This document shows, piece after piece, positions 26,227 through 35,274 of a DNA stretch of 64,000 bases (its first letter is position 1; every line of letters starts with the position of its first letter). A program made the position numbers and the translations under genes. Below the pieces are notes generated by a model. That model ran no database searches, was not told the DNA's origin, and was given only the letters and a program-made list of their open reading frames with translations. This DNA is from Streptomyces werraensis. Its GTDB lineage: Bacteria; Actinomycetota; Actinomycetes; Streptomycetales; Streptomycetaceae. The stretch spans positions 1,090,324 to 1,154,323 of the forward strand of contig BNBX01000001.1 of assembly GCA_014656175.1 (NCBI GenBank), given 5' to 3'.

Positions 26227-28443
26227 GTGCCCCGCTTCAGCGTCATCGTCCCCGTCCACCACGTGCAGGGCTATCTGCACGCCTGTCTCGACTCGGTGCT
26301 CGGGCAGTCCTACCGCGACCTCGAGCTGATCGCCGTCGACGACCGCTCCCCCGACGGCTGCGGGGCGATCCTCGACGACTACGCGGCCCGCGACGAGCGG
26401 GTGCGGGTGCTGCACCTGGAGGAGAACGTGGGCCTCGGCCGGGCCCGCAACGCGGCGATGCCGCACGCGACCGGCGACCACCTGCTCTTCCTCGACAGTG
26501 ACGACACCCTCACCCCGGGCGCGCTGCGTGCCCTCGCGGACCGGCTCGACGAGACCGGCGACCCGGACGTGCTGGTCTTCGACTACGCCCGCACCTACTG
26601 GTGGGGCGGCACCCGCCGCAACGTCCTCGCCCATGTGCTGTCCGAGGCGGCCGGGAGCACCTTCACGGCGGCCGAGCGGCCGGAGATCCTCGACCTGCTG
26701 ATGGTGGTGTGGAACAAGGTCTACCGCCGTGACTTCGTCGAGCGGGAGGGCTTCACCTTCCCGCCCGGCTACTACGAGGACACGCCCTGGACCTTCCCGG
26801 TGCTGCTCAGCGCGGAGCGCATCGCCACCCTGGACCGCATCTGCCTGTACTACCGGCAGCGTCGCCAGGGGAACATCCTGTCCACCACCAGCCGCAAGCA
26901 CTTCGACGTGCACGAGCAGTACGCGCGGGTGTTCCGGTTCGTGGACGCACGTCCGGCGCTGGCGCAGTGGCGGCCGTTCCTGCACGCCAAGATGGGCGAG
27001 CACTGTCTCGACATCCTGTCCAAGCCGGACCGGCTGCCGCCGTCGGACCGGGCCGAGTTCTTCCGCCGCACCGCGGAGATGTTCCACACGCACCACCCGC
27101 CGGGGGCGCGGGTCCCCGCCGAACTGCGGGTCCTGGAGGGCTCGTACGCCGGGTACGTGCTGCGCCGCCGGGCCACGCGGACCGGCCGGGAGCTGCAGCG
27201 GCGGGCCCGGCAGGTCCACGCGGCGACGGCGGCGCGTGCGGTGCGCGCCCGGTCGCTGCTGCGCCGCCCGCTGGACCCGCACCTCGCCGTGTACTCGGCG
27301 TTCTCGCACCGCGGGATGCTCGGCGACCCGGCGGCCGTCTACCGCGCGGCCCGTGAACTCGCCCCGCACATCCGGGGCGTGTGGGTGGTCGCCGACGAGG
27401 AGCGGGCCGCGTCCCTGCCGCCGGGCACCCCGTTCGTGCTGCCGGACACGCCGGAGTACCGCCGGGTGACCGAGCGGGCCACGTACTTCGTCAACAACGT
27501 CAACTGGGCGGGCACGCTGGTGAAACGGCCGGGCAGCGTGCACGTCCACACCCACCACGGCACCCCGCTGAAGTACGCGGGCGCGGATCTGCTGGAGAAG
27601 CCCGGCGCGCGGCTGCACTTCGACGTGCCGCAGATGCTGCGCCGGGCCGACCGCTGGGACCACAGCCTGGTCGCCAACCGCCACTCCGAGCTGGTGTGGG
27701 AGCGGGCCTTCCCCTGCCACTTCACCTCGCTGCGGTCGGGCTCCCCGCGCAACGACGTGCTGGTGCGCGGCGACGAGGAGCGCGCCCGCGCGACACGGGA
27801 GCGGCTCGGGATCCCGGAGGGCGACACGGTGGTGCTGTACGCGCCGACCCGCCGGGACTACCGCAGGGACGGGCTGGTGGAGCGGATCGACCCGGCCCGG
27901 TTCGCCGCCGACCTGGGCGAGGGCCGCACCCTGGTGGTCCGGCTGCATCCCACGCTCGCCGACGGACCGGCGCGCGGGCTCGGGCTGTCGGAGCTGCACC
28001 GGCGGGGCGTGCTGGTGGACGCCACCGACGAGCCGGAGGTGCAGGACGTGCTGCTCGCGGCGGACGTCCTGGTCACCGACTACTCGTCCGTGATGTTCGA
28101 CTACGCCCTCCTGGACCGGCCGGTCGTGGTGCACGCCGACGACTGGGACGCCTTCCGCGCGAGCCGGGGCGCGTACCTGGACGTCACGGCCCGGCCGCCT
28201 GGTCATGTGACGCGCTCCTACCGGGAGCTGGCGTGGCTGTTCGCGTCGGGCACGTGGGCGGACGAGGAGTCGGCGCGGCTGCGGGCGGCGTTCCGGGAGC
28301 GGTTCTGCGAGTACGACGACGGCCGGGCCGCCGAGCGGGTGGTGCGCGCCGTGATGCTGGGCGAGCCGTTGCCGGAGCTCTCGGGCGATCCCGGCCTGGT
28401 GCCCGCGCAGACCGCCGGCCGCGACCTGCTGACCCCGTCGTGA
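26227..28443 (+). CDS. GT2-TagF fusion 3, both halves intact
   Basis: A 738-residue bifunctional enzyme candidate. The glycosyltransferase motifs AVDDRSPD, LDSDD, WNKVYRRDF and YYEDTPW are all present. The TagF-like half has HHGTPLKY, GSPRNDVL, VVRLHP and TDYSSVMFDY. The likely role is to add both a sugar and a polyol-phosphate to a growing wall polymer at the inner membrane face. GTG start at 26227 with AGGAG upstream. Its stop overlaps the start of the following membrane-protein gene (GTGA), so the two are coupled. Confidence 0.92.
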   Translation: MPRFSVIVPVHHVQGYLHACLDSVLGQSYRDLELIAVDDRSPDGCGAILDDYAARDERVRVLHLEENVGLGRARNAAMPHATGDHLLFLDSDDTLTPGALRALADRLDETGDPDVLVFDYARTYWWGGTRRNVLAHVLSEAAGSTFTAAERPEILDLLMVVWNKVYRRDFVEREGFTFPPGYYEDTPWTFPVLLSAERIATLDRICLYYRQRRQGNILSTTSRKHFDVHEQYARVFRFVDARPALAQWRPFLHAKMGEHCLDILSKPDRLPPSDRAEFFRRTAEMFHTHHPPGARVPAELRVLEGSYAGYVLRRRATRTGRELQRRARQVHAATAARAVRARSLLRRPLDPHLAVYSAFSHRGMLGDPAAVYRAARELAPHIRGVWVVADEERAASLPPGTPFVLPDTPEYRRVTERATYFVNNVNWAGTLVKRPGSVHVHTHHGTPLKYAGADLLEKPGARLHFDVPQMLRRADRWDHSLVANRHSELVWERAFPCHFTSLRSGSPRNDVLVRGDEERARATRERLGIPEGDTVVLYAPTRRDYRRDGLVERIDPARFAADLGEGRTLVVRLHPTLADGPARGLGLSELHRRGVLVDATDEPEVQDVLLAADVLVTDYSSVMFDYALLDRPVVVHADDWDAFRASRGAYLDVTARPPGHVTRSYRELAWLFASGTWADEESARLRAAFRERFCEYDDGRAAERVVRAVMLGEPLPELSGDPGLVPAQTAGRDLLTPS

Positions 28444-29705
28444 GGCCGCGCACCTGGGTGCTGCTGCTGGCCGCCCTGTTCGCGCTGATGCAGCTGGCCA
28501 CCGTGGAGGGCCGTGACACCCCCGACAGCAAGAACTACGTGTCGTACGCGCTGAGTCTGACCGGCGCGGACGAACGGGAGGCTGCGGCCGCCACCATCGA
28601 CCACTACTGCGCGGGCAGGGCGGCGATGGCGCACCGCGCGCAGCTCGTGGACGTGGTGCGCTTCCACGCCCCGGACCCCGCGCCACGGGTCCTCGAGGAG
28701 TGCCGGGAGCAGGAGTGGCGGCAGGTGGAGGCGCGCCTCGCGGCCGGGGACACCGGCGGGCGCACGGTGCCGTTCATGCCGGAGCGGTTCATGCGGATCT
28801 TCGAGGTGCGGCCCGGCTATCCGCTGGTCCTGGCGCCGTTCGTCGCGCTGCTCGGGGTGACGTGGGGCGTGTGGACGGCGGGCGTGCTGATCACCTGTAC
28901 GGGCGGGGTGCTCGCCTACCTGGTGCTGCGCACCCTGGCGGCCCCGGTGCCGCTCGCGCTCACCGGGATGGCGCTGTACCTGGTCCTGCCGTGCGGGACG
29001 ACGGCGATGCGCCCGATGACCGAGGGCCTGATGCTGGCGCTCACCCTGGCCGCGCTGTGGGGCTGCGCCCTGGTGCTGGGCGGGACGAGACCCCGGGCGG
29101 GGCTCGCGCTGGTGGGGGGCGCGCTGTTCGCGCTGTTCACGGTGAAGCACTCGCAGGCGCTGTTCCTCGGGGCGTGTCTGGCGGCGGCGGGCGTGGCGGT
29201 CGCGGTGCGGCGGCGGTGGCGGGGGACGCCGGCGGGGCGTGGTCCCGTCGCGCTGGCCGCGGTGGGGTGCGCGGGGGTGCTGGGCACGGTGCTGGTGTCC
29301 CGGCTGCTGGACTACCCGTCGGTGTCGGAGAGCGTGCAGGACCTGCTCACCGACCACTTCGCCCGGCCGGACCGGGAGCGGCCGTGGGCGGAGTTCTTCC
29401 AGCTCCAGGGGAACTTCTGGATGGAGTGGGCGCGACGGCAGCTGTGGGAGCCGCTGTTCCTCGCGGCGCTGGCGGCGGGCGCGCTGGGGGCGCGGCGGCG
29501 GCCGGCGTTCGGGGTCTTCCTGGCCGCGGCGGCCTGCACGGGGATCCTCAACCAGGCGGGGCACCCGGACATCAACATCTGGGGCGACCGGCTGATCACG
29601 CTGGCCTGGCTGCTGCCGGTGCTGGGGGTGCCGCTGCTGCTGGAGCCGGTGCTGCGGCGGGCGATGGTGCCCGCGCAGGGGGCGCCGGTGGAGCCGGTGG
29701 GCTGA
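28440..29705 (+). CDS. multi-TM protein, GT-C-like
   Basis: A 421-residue polytopic membrane protein with about ten TMs and a first external loop at about residues 25-115. That loop holds GRDTPDSKNYVSYAL just after TM1, where GT-C glycosyltransferases place their acidic catalytic residues, and two cysteines. The fold resembles lipid-linked-sugar mannosyl/arabinosyl transferases, but no family signature is certain. It is translationally coupled to fusion 3, and the operon ends at the hairpin overlapping its stop. A plausible role is decorating the polymer outside the membrane. Confidence 0.75.
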   Translation: MRPRTWVLLLAALFALMQLATVEGRDTPDSKNYVSYALSLTGADEREAAAATIDHYCAGRAAMAHRAQLVDVVRFHAPDPAPRVLEECREQEWRQVEARLAAGDTGGRTVPFMPERFMRIFEVRPGYPLVLAPFVALLGVTWGVWTAGVLITCTGGVLAYLVLRTLAAPVPLALTGMALYLVLPCGTTAMRPMTEGLMLALTLAALWGCALVLGGTRPRAGLALVGGALFALFTVKHSQALFLGACLAAAGVAVAVRRRWRGTPAGRGPVALAAVGCAGVLGTVLVSRLLDYPSVSESVQDLLTDHFARPDRERPWAEFFQLQGNFWMEWARRQLWEPLFLAALAAGALGARRRPAFGVFLAAAACTGILNQAGHPDINIWGDRLITLAWLLPVLGVPLLLEPVLRRAMVPAQGAPVEPVG

Positions 29706-29739
29706 CCGGCCGTCACCCGAAGCGGTGACGGCAGGTCAG
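29702..29739 (+). terminator. terminator after the first glycopolymer operon
   Basis: CTGACC/GGTCAG forms an outer stem and GCCGTCACC/GGTGACGGC an inner 9-bp stem, separated by one mismatch. The hairpin begins within the stop codon of the upstream gene. Confidence 0.75.
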
Positions 29740-29800
29740 GATCACGCTCACACGGGAACATTGGTCGAATGCCTCGAATGCCCCTTTTTCTTCGCATCCG

Positions 29801-31420
29801 ATGAGCGCCGGCGTCCTCGTCCGGCGCCGCACGGTGGACGGCGCCACGGCGCTGCGCGGCGGCGGGTCCTGGCGGCCGTCGCCGTACCAGTGCGCCGGCT
29901 TCCTGTTCTTCCTGGTGATGACTCTGGCGTTCTGGCGGGTGCCGCTGTGCTGCGACGCCGGGCAGCACGCGGCGGTCGTGGAGCGCCTCAAGGCCGATCT
30001 GCTGCGCCCCCGGCACCCGATGGCGGACCTGCCCGGCGCGGGCAGCCCGTACTACTCGCCGTACGCCGTGGCGCAGGGCGTGTTCGCCCGGCTGACCGGG
30101 CTGGGCGGCTGGGAGGTGCTGCGGCTGACCGGGCCGCTGAACCTGCTGGTGCTGCTCACCGGCCTGGGCCGCTTCGTGCGGGTGCTGACCCCGCGCCCCT
30201 GGGCGCCCGTGCTGGCGCTCGCCGCGACGGCCCTGCTGTGGGGCGTGGAGCGGGCCTGGTGGAGCGGCTATCTCAACCTGATGTCGATGACGGGCAACCT
30301 GCCCTACCCGTCGGCGTTCGCGATCGGGCTGGCCTTCTGGGCGTGGGCGCTGACCGGCGCGCGGGCCCGGGACACGGGGAGTGTGCGCTACCTGGGGCCG
30401 GGCGGCCTGCGCCCGCTGTCCGGGTACGCGGGCCTCGGTCTGCTGTACGGGCTGATCCTGCTGGTGCACCCGATCACCGCGGTCGCGGCGGCGCTGGGGG
30501 CGCTGGCACTGGTCGCCGGGTGGCAGCGGCGGTGGTCGGCGGCGCTGGCCGGGCGCTGGGCGCTGACCGGCGCGGTGGCCCTGCTGACGGCGGCCTGCTG
30601 GCCCTACTTCGACGTGTTCGCGCTGGCCGGGGACTCCAGCGTGGACGCGATGCACCGGCGGCTGTACCTGGATCTGGCCGGGCAGTTCGGGCTGGCGCTG
30701 CTGGGGCTTCCGGCCCTGTGGCTACGGGCCAGGCGCTCACGGCGGGACCCGCTGGTACTGATGTTCGCCCTGGACTGCGCGGTCGTGGCGTACGGCTGGG
30801 TGAGCGGCCACTACACCTACGGGCGGGCCCTCGGGCTGACGCTGGTGCCGCTGCAGCTCGCGCTGGCCGTGGAACTTGCGGCGCCGCGCCCCTGGCCGGT
30901 GTGGCGGCGGCTGCTGGGCGGGGCCGCGGCGGCGGGGGCCGTCGCCGGGTTCCTGACCGTGCACGCGGGGGCGCTGGTGCCCCCGGCCGCGGACCCGGTC
31001 GGCTTCCGGCAGCCGCCGGACTGGCCGTCGTACGACTGGGCCGCGCGGCACATCGCCCCCGGGGAGGTGGTGATCACCGACGGCTACTACGCCATCCACG
31101 CGATCGCCGGGTACGGGCCCGACCTGGCCGCACCCGCCTGGCCGGACGCCTCGCTGGACGAACGGGAGCGGCTGCGGCGGCTGGCCGATGTGCGCGCCTA
31201 CCTGGATCCCGCCTCGACCCGCGCCCTGCGGGACACGGTGGTCCGCCGCTACGGGGTGCGCTGGCTGCTCCTCACCCCCTACCAGCGGGTGCCCGAGGAG
31301 GCCGTGGTGGTGGCCTGGAGCCGGCGCACCGGCGAGGTGCTGGCGCGAGTCGGGAGCGGGCGGCGGGACTACTCGACGACGAGCTCGACGGGGATGTTGC
31401 CGCGGGTGGCGTTGGAGTAG
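29801..31420 (+). CDS. multi-TM protein, GT-C-like, paralogue of the 41-42.6 kb gene
   Basis: A 539-residue protein with about eleven TMs. After TM1 an external loop carries CCDAGQHAAVVERL and SPYYSPYAV, and a soluble C-terminal domain of about 130 residues follows the last TM. The same layout and the YYSP, ALLWGxE and AYPS/PYPS motifs recur in the minus-strand protein at 41075-42595, so the two are paralogues flanking the middle of the island. The function is probably a lipid-linked-sugar glycosyltransferase, but this is inferred. The last 52 bp overlap the end of ohr on the opposite strand. Confidence 0.78.
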   Translation: MSAGVLVRRRTVDGATALRGGGSWRPSPYQCAGFLFFLVMTLAFWRVPLCCDAGQHAAVVERLKADLLRPRHPMADLPGAGSPYYSPYAVAQGVFARLTGLGGWEVLRLTGPLNLLVLLTGLGRFVRVLTPRPWAPVLALAATALLWGVERAWWSGYLNLMSMTGNLPYPSAFAIGLAFWAWALTGARARDTGSVRYLGPGGLRPLSGYAGLGLLYGLILLVHPITAVAAALGALALVAGWQRRWSAALAGRWALTGAVALLTAACWPYFDVFALAGDSSVDAMHRRLYLDLAGQFGLALLGLPALWLRARRSRRDPLVLMFALDCAVVAYGWVSGHYTYGRALGLTLVPLQLALAVELAAPRPWPVWRRLLGGAAAAGAVAGFLTVHAGALVPPAADPVGFRQPPDWPSYDWAARHIAPGEVVITDGYYAIHAIAGYGPDLAAPAWPDASLDERERLRRLADVRAYLDPASTRALRDTVVRRYGVRWLLLTPYQRVPEEAVVVAWSRRTGEVLARVGSGRRDYSTTSSTGMLPRVALE

Positions 31421-31782
31421 GGGCAGACCTGGTGGGCCTGCTCGACCAGCTTGCGGCCGGTCTCCTCGTCGAGGCCGTCGGGCAGCTCGACGCGGAGCGT
31501 CACGGCGAGACCGAAGCCCTCGCCCTCCTTGCCGAGCACGACCTCGGCGGTCACCGCCGCGTCGGCGACGTCCACCTTGGCGGCGCGGCCCACGACGCCG
31601 AGGGCGCTGCCGAAGCAGGCCGCGTACCCGGCGGCGAAGAGCTGCTCCGGGTTGGTGCCCTTGCCGTCGCCGCCCAGCTCCTTCGGGGCGCTCAGGCCGA
31701 GGTCCAGCTTGCCGTCGGAGGTGACGGCGCGGCCCTCGCGGCCGTGGGTGGCGGTGGCGACTGCGGTGTAGAGCGCGTCCAT
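31369..31782 (-). CDS. ohr: organic hydroperoxide resistance protein
   Basis: A 137-residue OsmC/Ohr-family thiol peroxidase that reduces organic hydroperoxides. The two redox cysteines are Cys56 (AAGYAACFGSAL) and Cys120 (AHQVCPYSNATRGN). The family's NPEQL and the length support Ohr rather than OsmC. The ATG at 31782 has AAAGGTG upstream. It is divergent from ohrR across 125 bp holding an operator. Its 3' end runs 52 bp into the convergent GT-C-like gene. Confidence 0.95.
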   Translation of the reverse strand: MDALYTAVATATHGREGRAVTSDGKLDLGLSAPKELGGDGKGTNPEQLFAAGYAACFGSALGVVGRAAKVDVADAAVTAEVVLGKEGEGFGLAVTLRVELPDGLDEETGRKLVEQAHQVCPYSNATRGNIPVELVVE

Positions 31783-31857
31783 GGGGACACCTTTCGTCTT
31801 CGGCGGGTGACCGGCCGGATCCTGGGACCCGGCCTCCGTGGGCTCAAGTAGAGCACA

Positions 31858-31868
31858 CAATTCAATTG
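31858..31868. promoter_or_regulatory. OhrR operator candidate
   Basis: CAATTCAATTG, an 11-bp inverted repeat, and the nearby TTGG/CCAA pair (31866-31879) are conspicuously AT-rich for this genome. They lie between ohr and ohrR. Known OhrR sites have an ACAATT-AATTGT core. Confidence 0.65.
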
Positions 31869-31907
31869 GACACAACCAAATGGCTCGCACAGCGCTACCC
31901 TGGACGT

Positions 31908-32402
31908 ATGACAGCGACACCCAGCCCCACCCCGGCGACGGACGCGCCGGCCGTCACGGACGACTGGCTCCGTCTCGACCAGCAGATCTGCTTCAGCCTC
32001 AACTCCGCCGTCCGCGCCTTCAACGGCGTCTACCGGGTGGTGCTGAAGGATCTCGGCCTCACCTACCCGCAGTACCTGGTCATGCTGGTGCTGTGGGAGG
32101 ACGGCACCCTGCCGGTCAAGCGGCTGGGCGAGCGCCTGCGGCTGGACTCCGGCACCCTCTCCCCGCTGCTCAAGCGGCTGGAGGCGGCCGGTCTGGTGCA
32201 CCGGGAGCGCAGCGCCCGCGACGAGCGGTCCGTGGAGGTGCGGCTCACCGAGGAGGGCGCCGCGCTGCGCGAGCAGGCCGTGCGGGTGCCGCGCCGGATC
32301 GCCGCCGCCACCGGGCTGCGGGCCGAGGAGATGCGTGCCCTCGGCGCCACCCTCGCCGATCTCACCGCCGCCCTGGACAAGGCGGCCGCCGAAGGGGCCT
32401 GA
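31908..32402 (+). CDS. ohrR: MarR-family peroxide sensor
   Basis: A 164-residue winged-helix repressor. The N-terminal DQQICFSLNSA carries the single cysteine, Cys28, that reacts with hydroperoxides; with no second cysteine it is of the one-Cys type. The winged helix includes LGERLRLDSGTLSPLLKRLE and the wing RSARDERSVEVRLT. The ATG at 31908 is chosen because the upstream frame runs into the operator. It should repress ohr and itself until oxidised. Confidence 0.93.
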   Translation: MTATPSPTPATDAPAVTDDWLRLDQQICFSLNSAVRAFNGVYRVVLKDLGLTYPQYLVMLVLWEDGTLPVKRLGERLRLDSGTLSPLLKRLEAAGLVHRERSARDERSVEVRLTEEGAALREQAVRVPRRIAAATGLRAEEMRALGATLADLTAALDKAAAEGA

Positions 32403-32487
32403 CGCCCGCCGGGACCGCCCCGGGGTGCGGGACGGCACACGCCGGGCGAGCGTGGAGTGAACCTCCGCAGCGCGCCCCGAGGATGCC

Positions 32488-34098
32488 ATGCACCCCGACC
32501 CCTCCCCCGCCCACGCCGGCGCCGTCTCGGTCGTCGTCATAGGCCACGACGACGCCGCCCATGTGGCCGGCGCGGTGAGTTCCGCGCTGGGGCAGGGGCC
32601 CGCCGTGCGGGAGGTCGTCGCCGTGGACGACTGCTCCACGGACGGCAGCGCGGAGCTGCTGGAGCGGCTGGCCGCCGCCGAGCCCCGGCTGCGGGTGGTC
32701 CGGCTGCCGGTCAACAGCGGCGGCTGCGGCACCCCCCGCAACACCGGGCTGGACGCGGCGGTCGCCCCGTACGTGATGTTCCTGGACAGCGACGACGTGC
32801 TGCCGCCGGGCGCCGTGGACGCGCTCCTCGCCGCCGCGCGGGAGACGGACGCGCAGGTGACGGGCGGTCTCTGCGTGCGCCGCGAGCTGCCCTCGGGCCG
32901 TGAGGTGCCGTGGGAGCCCGCCCTGTACGCCTCCCCCGCCGTCCTCGCCCGCCCGGCCGACCGCCCGCGCCTGGTCCGCGACACCCTCAGCGTCAACAAG
33001 CTGTACGCGACGGACTTCCTGCGCGCCCACGGCATCCGGTTCCCCGACGGCCGCTTCCCCTACGAGGACATGGTCTTCACCGCGCGGGTGTGGGCCGCCG
33101 CCCCGCGCGTCGCCCTCGTCCCGGACCGGGTGTACGTCTGGCACGTGCGCCGCGCCGCGCGCCGGCTGTCGATCTCGCTGGACCGCGCGGGCGTCGACAA
33201 CTGGCGCGCCCGCACGCACGCCTGCCGCACCGCCCACGCGATCCTGCTGGACGCCGGGGAGAAGGGGCTGGCACGCGCCGTCCGCGCCAAGTTCCTCGAC
33301 CACGACCTGCGCATGTACGTCCGCGAGCTGCCGCTGCGTGACGAGGCCTACCGCCGCCTGTGGTGGGCGCACACCCGCGCGCACCTCGCCGAGTACGACG
33401 CCGCCGACCGCTCCGGCGACCCGGCCTCCCCCGGCATGTTGCTCGCGCGGGTGCTGCTGGCCTCGCCCGGGCCGCGCGACCTGCCCCGGCTGCGCGAGCT
33501 GGCCGCCCGCCCGGCCCGGCTGTGCCCGCCGTACGCCCGGACGGCCGAGGGCACGCCCTGCTGGTCGGCGGAGCTGCCCGAGGTCACCCTGGAGACCCTG
33601 CCGGAGCGCCCGGTCCGCCTGCTGCCGCTCGCCGTGGACGCCGAGCTGCGTCCCCGCACCCGCCTGCTGCGGCTGCGCCTGCACGAGCTGTACGGCGCGG
33701 TCGGGCGGGCCGGTCCGGTGGACGCGGAGGTGGAGTGGCGCCACCGCGACCGCGCGCGCCTGGTGCTGCGCCGTACGGTGCCGCTGCGGCCGGCCGCCGA
33801 CGGCGCCTGGACCGCCGTCACACCCGTCCCGCTGGAACGGCTGGCGGCGCTCGCCGCGGGCGCCTGGGACCTGCGGCTGCGGCTGCGCTTCCGCGACGGC
33901 GCGTCCCGCACCGTCTCGGCCCACGCCCTCACCGGTCCCGGCCTGCTCCGCCCGCGCGCGGTCCCGAGCGCCCGCTTCGGCCTGCTCCTCACCCGCCCGT
34001 ACGCCACCCACGGAGGAGCGCTGGCCCTGCGGGTCACGGCGGGCGCACAGGGCGCGGGCCGGATCCTGGCCGGCCGGCTGCGGCGGTGGCTGCCCTGA
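32488..34098 (+). CDS. family-2 glycosyltransferase with C-terminal extension
   Basis: A 536-residue cytoplasmic glycosyltransferase. The GT-A motifs AVDDCSTD, FLDSDD and the catalytic FPYEDMVF are present. The sequence RLPVNSGGCGTPRN closely matches the 39318-40994 protein, so the two are paralogues. An extension of about 200 residues after residue 340, rich in short beta-strand patterns, is unlike TagF and unassigned. It probably adds sugars to the island's polymer. It lies 85 bp after ohrR. Confidence 0.87.
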   Translation: MHPDPSPAHAGAVSVVVIGHDDAAHVAGAVSSALGQGPAVREVVAVDDCSTDGSAELLERLAAAEPRLRVVRLPVNSGGCGTPRNTGLDAAVAPYVMFLDSDDVLPPGAVDALLAAARETDAQVTGGLCVRRELPSGREVPWEPALYASPAVLARPADRPRLVRDTLSVNKLYATDFLRAHGIRFPDGRFPYEDMVFTARVWAAAPRVALVPDRVYVWHVRRAARRLSISLDRAGVDNWRARTHACRTAHAILLDAGEKGLARAVRAKFLDHDLRMYVRELPLRDEAYRRLWWAHTRAHLAEYDAADRSGDPASPGMLLARVLLASPGPRDLPRLRELAARPARLCPPYARTAEGTPCWSAELPEVTLETLPERPVRLLPLAVDAELRPRTRLLRLRLHELYGAVGRAGPVDAEVEWRHRDRARLVLRRTVPLRPAADGAWTAVTPVPLERLAALAAGAWDLRLRLRFRDGASRTVSAHALTGPGLLRPRAVPSARFGLLLTRPYATHGGALALRVTAGAQGAGRILAGRLRRWLP

Positions 34099-34498
34099 CG
34101 CGGACCCGCACCGTCCCGGCGGCTCCGCACCCCGGCCGCCGCGAGCCACCCCTACGTCCCGACCGTCGTCCGCACTGGCCGGACCGCGGCGGGGCCCAGG
34201 GCGCGAACCGGCCGTACGGCCAGATCCCGTCCGCCCCTGCCGCCACACGCGGGGCGCGCCGACCCCGCGCGTCGCGGCGGGCGCGGGCCGGGTAGGCCCG
34301 ATGGCTGGCTTGCCCCGACGAGGACGGAGTCCGTCTCCTCCGAGCCCGCGCCGTCCCGAGCCGCCGGCCCGGCCCGCTCCTCGTCCACCCCTCCCCCGGG
34401 GGGACACACCGGCCCCGCAGGTCGCGGCAGGGGCACAGGGCGTCGGCCGGGTGCCGGCCGGGTGCCGGACGGACGGATGCCCTGGCGCGATCCAGGGA
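34099..34498. other. non-coding stretch with degenerate copies of the upstream gene end
   Basis: No credible gene. Segments near 34031-34080, 34271-34300 and 34421-34460 share GTC(A/G)CGGC(G/A)GG, and the first and last also share GCACAGGGCG and a GGCCGG run. The first is the 3' end of the preceding glycosyltransferase gene. The others look like decayed partial duplications. Confidence 0.45.
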
Positions 34499-35122
34499 TC
34501 AGAGCGCCTTGAGGGCCTGCGCCGTCGCGCGGGCCAGGCCGTCCAGGTAGCCCTTCGGCAGCTTCGGGCTGCGGATCACCACCGAGCGCCAGTACAACGG
34601 CCCGGAGATCAGGTCGAGGGCCAGGGCGTGGTCCACGCCGGCGCCGATCTCACCCCGCTCCTGGGCCGCGGTGACGATGCCCTTGGCGACCCCGTCCTGG
34701 CCCTCGCGCAGGGCCTTCTGCACGGCCTCGGCGATCTCGGGGTTGCGGGCGGCCTCGGCCTGGAGGTCGGGGAGGATCTGCGAGGCGACGGGATGGCGCA
34801 GGGCGCGCGAGCTGACCTCGTAGAGCAGGCGCAGGTCGCTCTCCAGGGAGCCGGTGTCGGGGGCGGGCAGGCCCTGGACGGCGAGCGCGGAGACCACGTC
34901 GAGGACGACGTGCAGCTTGGAGCGCCAGCGGCGGTACACCGCGGTCTTCCCCACGCCCGCGCGGCGCGCGATGCCCTCGATCGACATCCGGGCGTAGCCG
35001 ACGGCGGCGAGCTCCTCGAAGACGGCCGTCCGGATGGCCTCGGTGACGTCCTCGCGCAGGACGGCGGCCCCGGCGGGAGCCCGGCGGCGCGGACGTGGCT
35101 CGGGCGCGTCGGCGTTCGTCAT
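34499..35122 (-). CDS. TetR-family regulator
   Basis: A 207-residue repressor-type regulator. The HTH is at about residues 30-70 (MSIEGIARRAGVGKTAVYRRW), followed by an all-helical ligand domain. The ATG at 35122 is preferred because GGAG precedes it closely; the ATG at 35134 adds four residues. It is divergent from the Wzm/Wzt exporter, and twin repeats in the shared region are likely operators. It may therefore tie polymer export to an unknown small ligand. Confidence 0.92.
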   Translation of the reverse strand: MTNADAPEPRPRRRAPAGAAVLREDVTEAIRTAVFEELAAVGYARMSIEGIARRAGVGKTAVYRRWRSKLHVVLDVVSALAVQGLPAPDTGSLESDLRLLYEVSSRALRHPVASQILPDLQAEAARNPEIAEAVQKALREGQDGVAKGIVTAAQERGEIGAGVDHALALDLISGPLYWRSVVIRSPKLPKGYLDGLARATAQALKAL

Positions 35123-35150
35123 GGGCTCCAGCATAGGCCGCCCGCGTAGC

Positions 35151-35223
35151 GACGATACGGTTGCGTTCCGACGTGCATTCGACCTACGCTCGTCGTCACG
35201 ACGATACGGTCCCGTTCCGACGT
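35151..35223. promoter_or_regulatory. twin 24-bp direct repeats, probable TetR operators
   Basis: The 24-bp segments 35151-35174 and 35200-35223 match at 22 positions; both begin GACGATACGGT and end CGTTCCGACGT. Each contains an imperfect inverted GATACG/CGTTCC pair, as TetR sites do. They lie 49 bp apart. A candidate promoter toward the exporter, TTGCGT (35161) with TACGCT (35185), begins inside copy 1. Confidence 0.7.
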
Positions 35224-35274
35224 CGGACCGTTGGACCCGTCACCCCCACCCCCCTCCTAGCGAAAGCAGCGGAT

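Noticed and set aside
25870..28686. 938-codon minus-strand open frame
   Set aside because: Antisense shadow of fusions 2 and 3.
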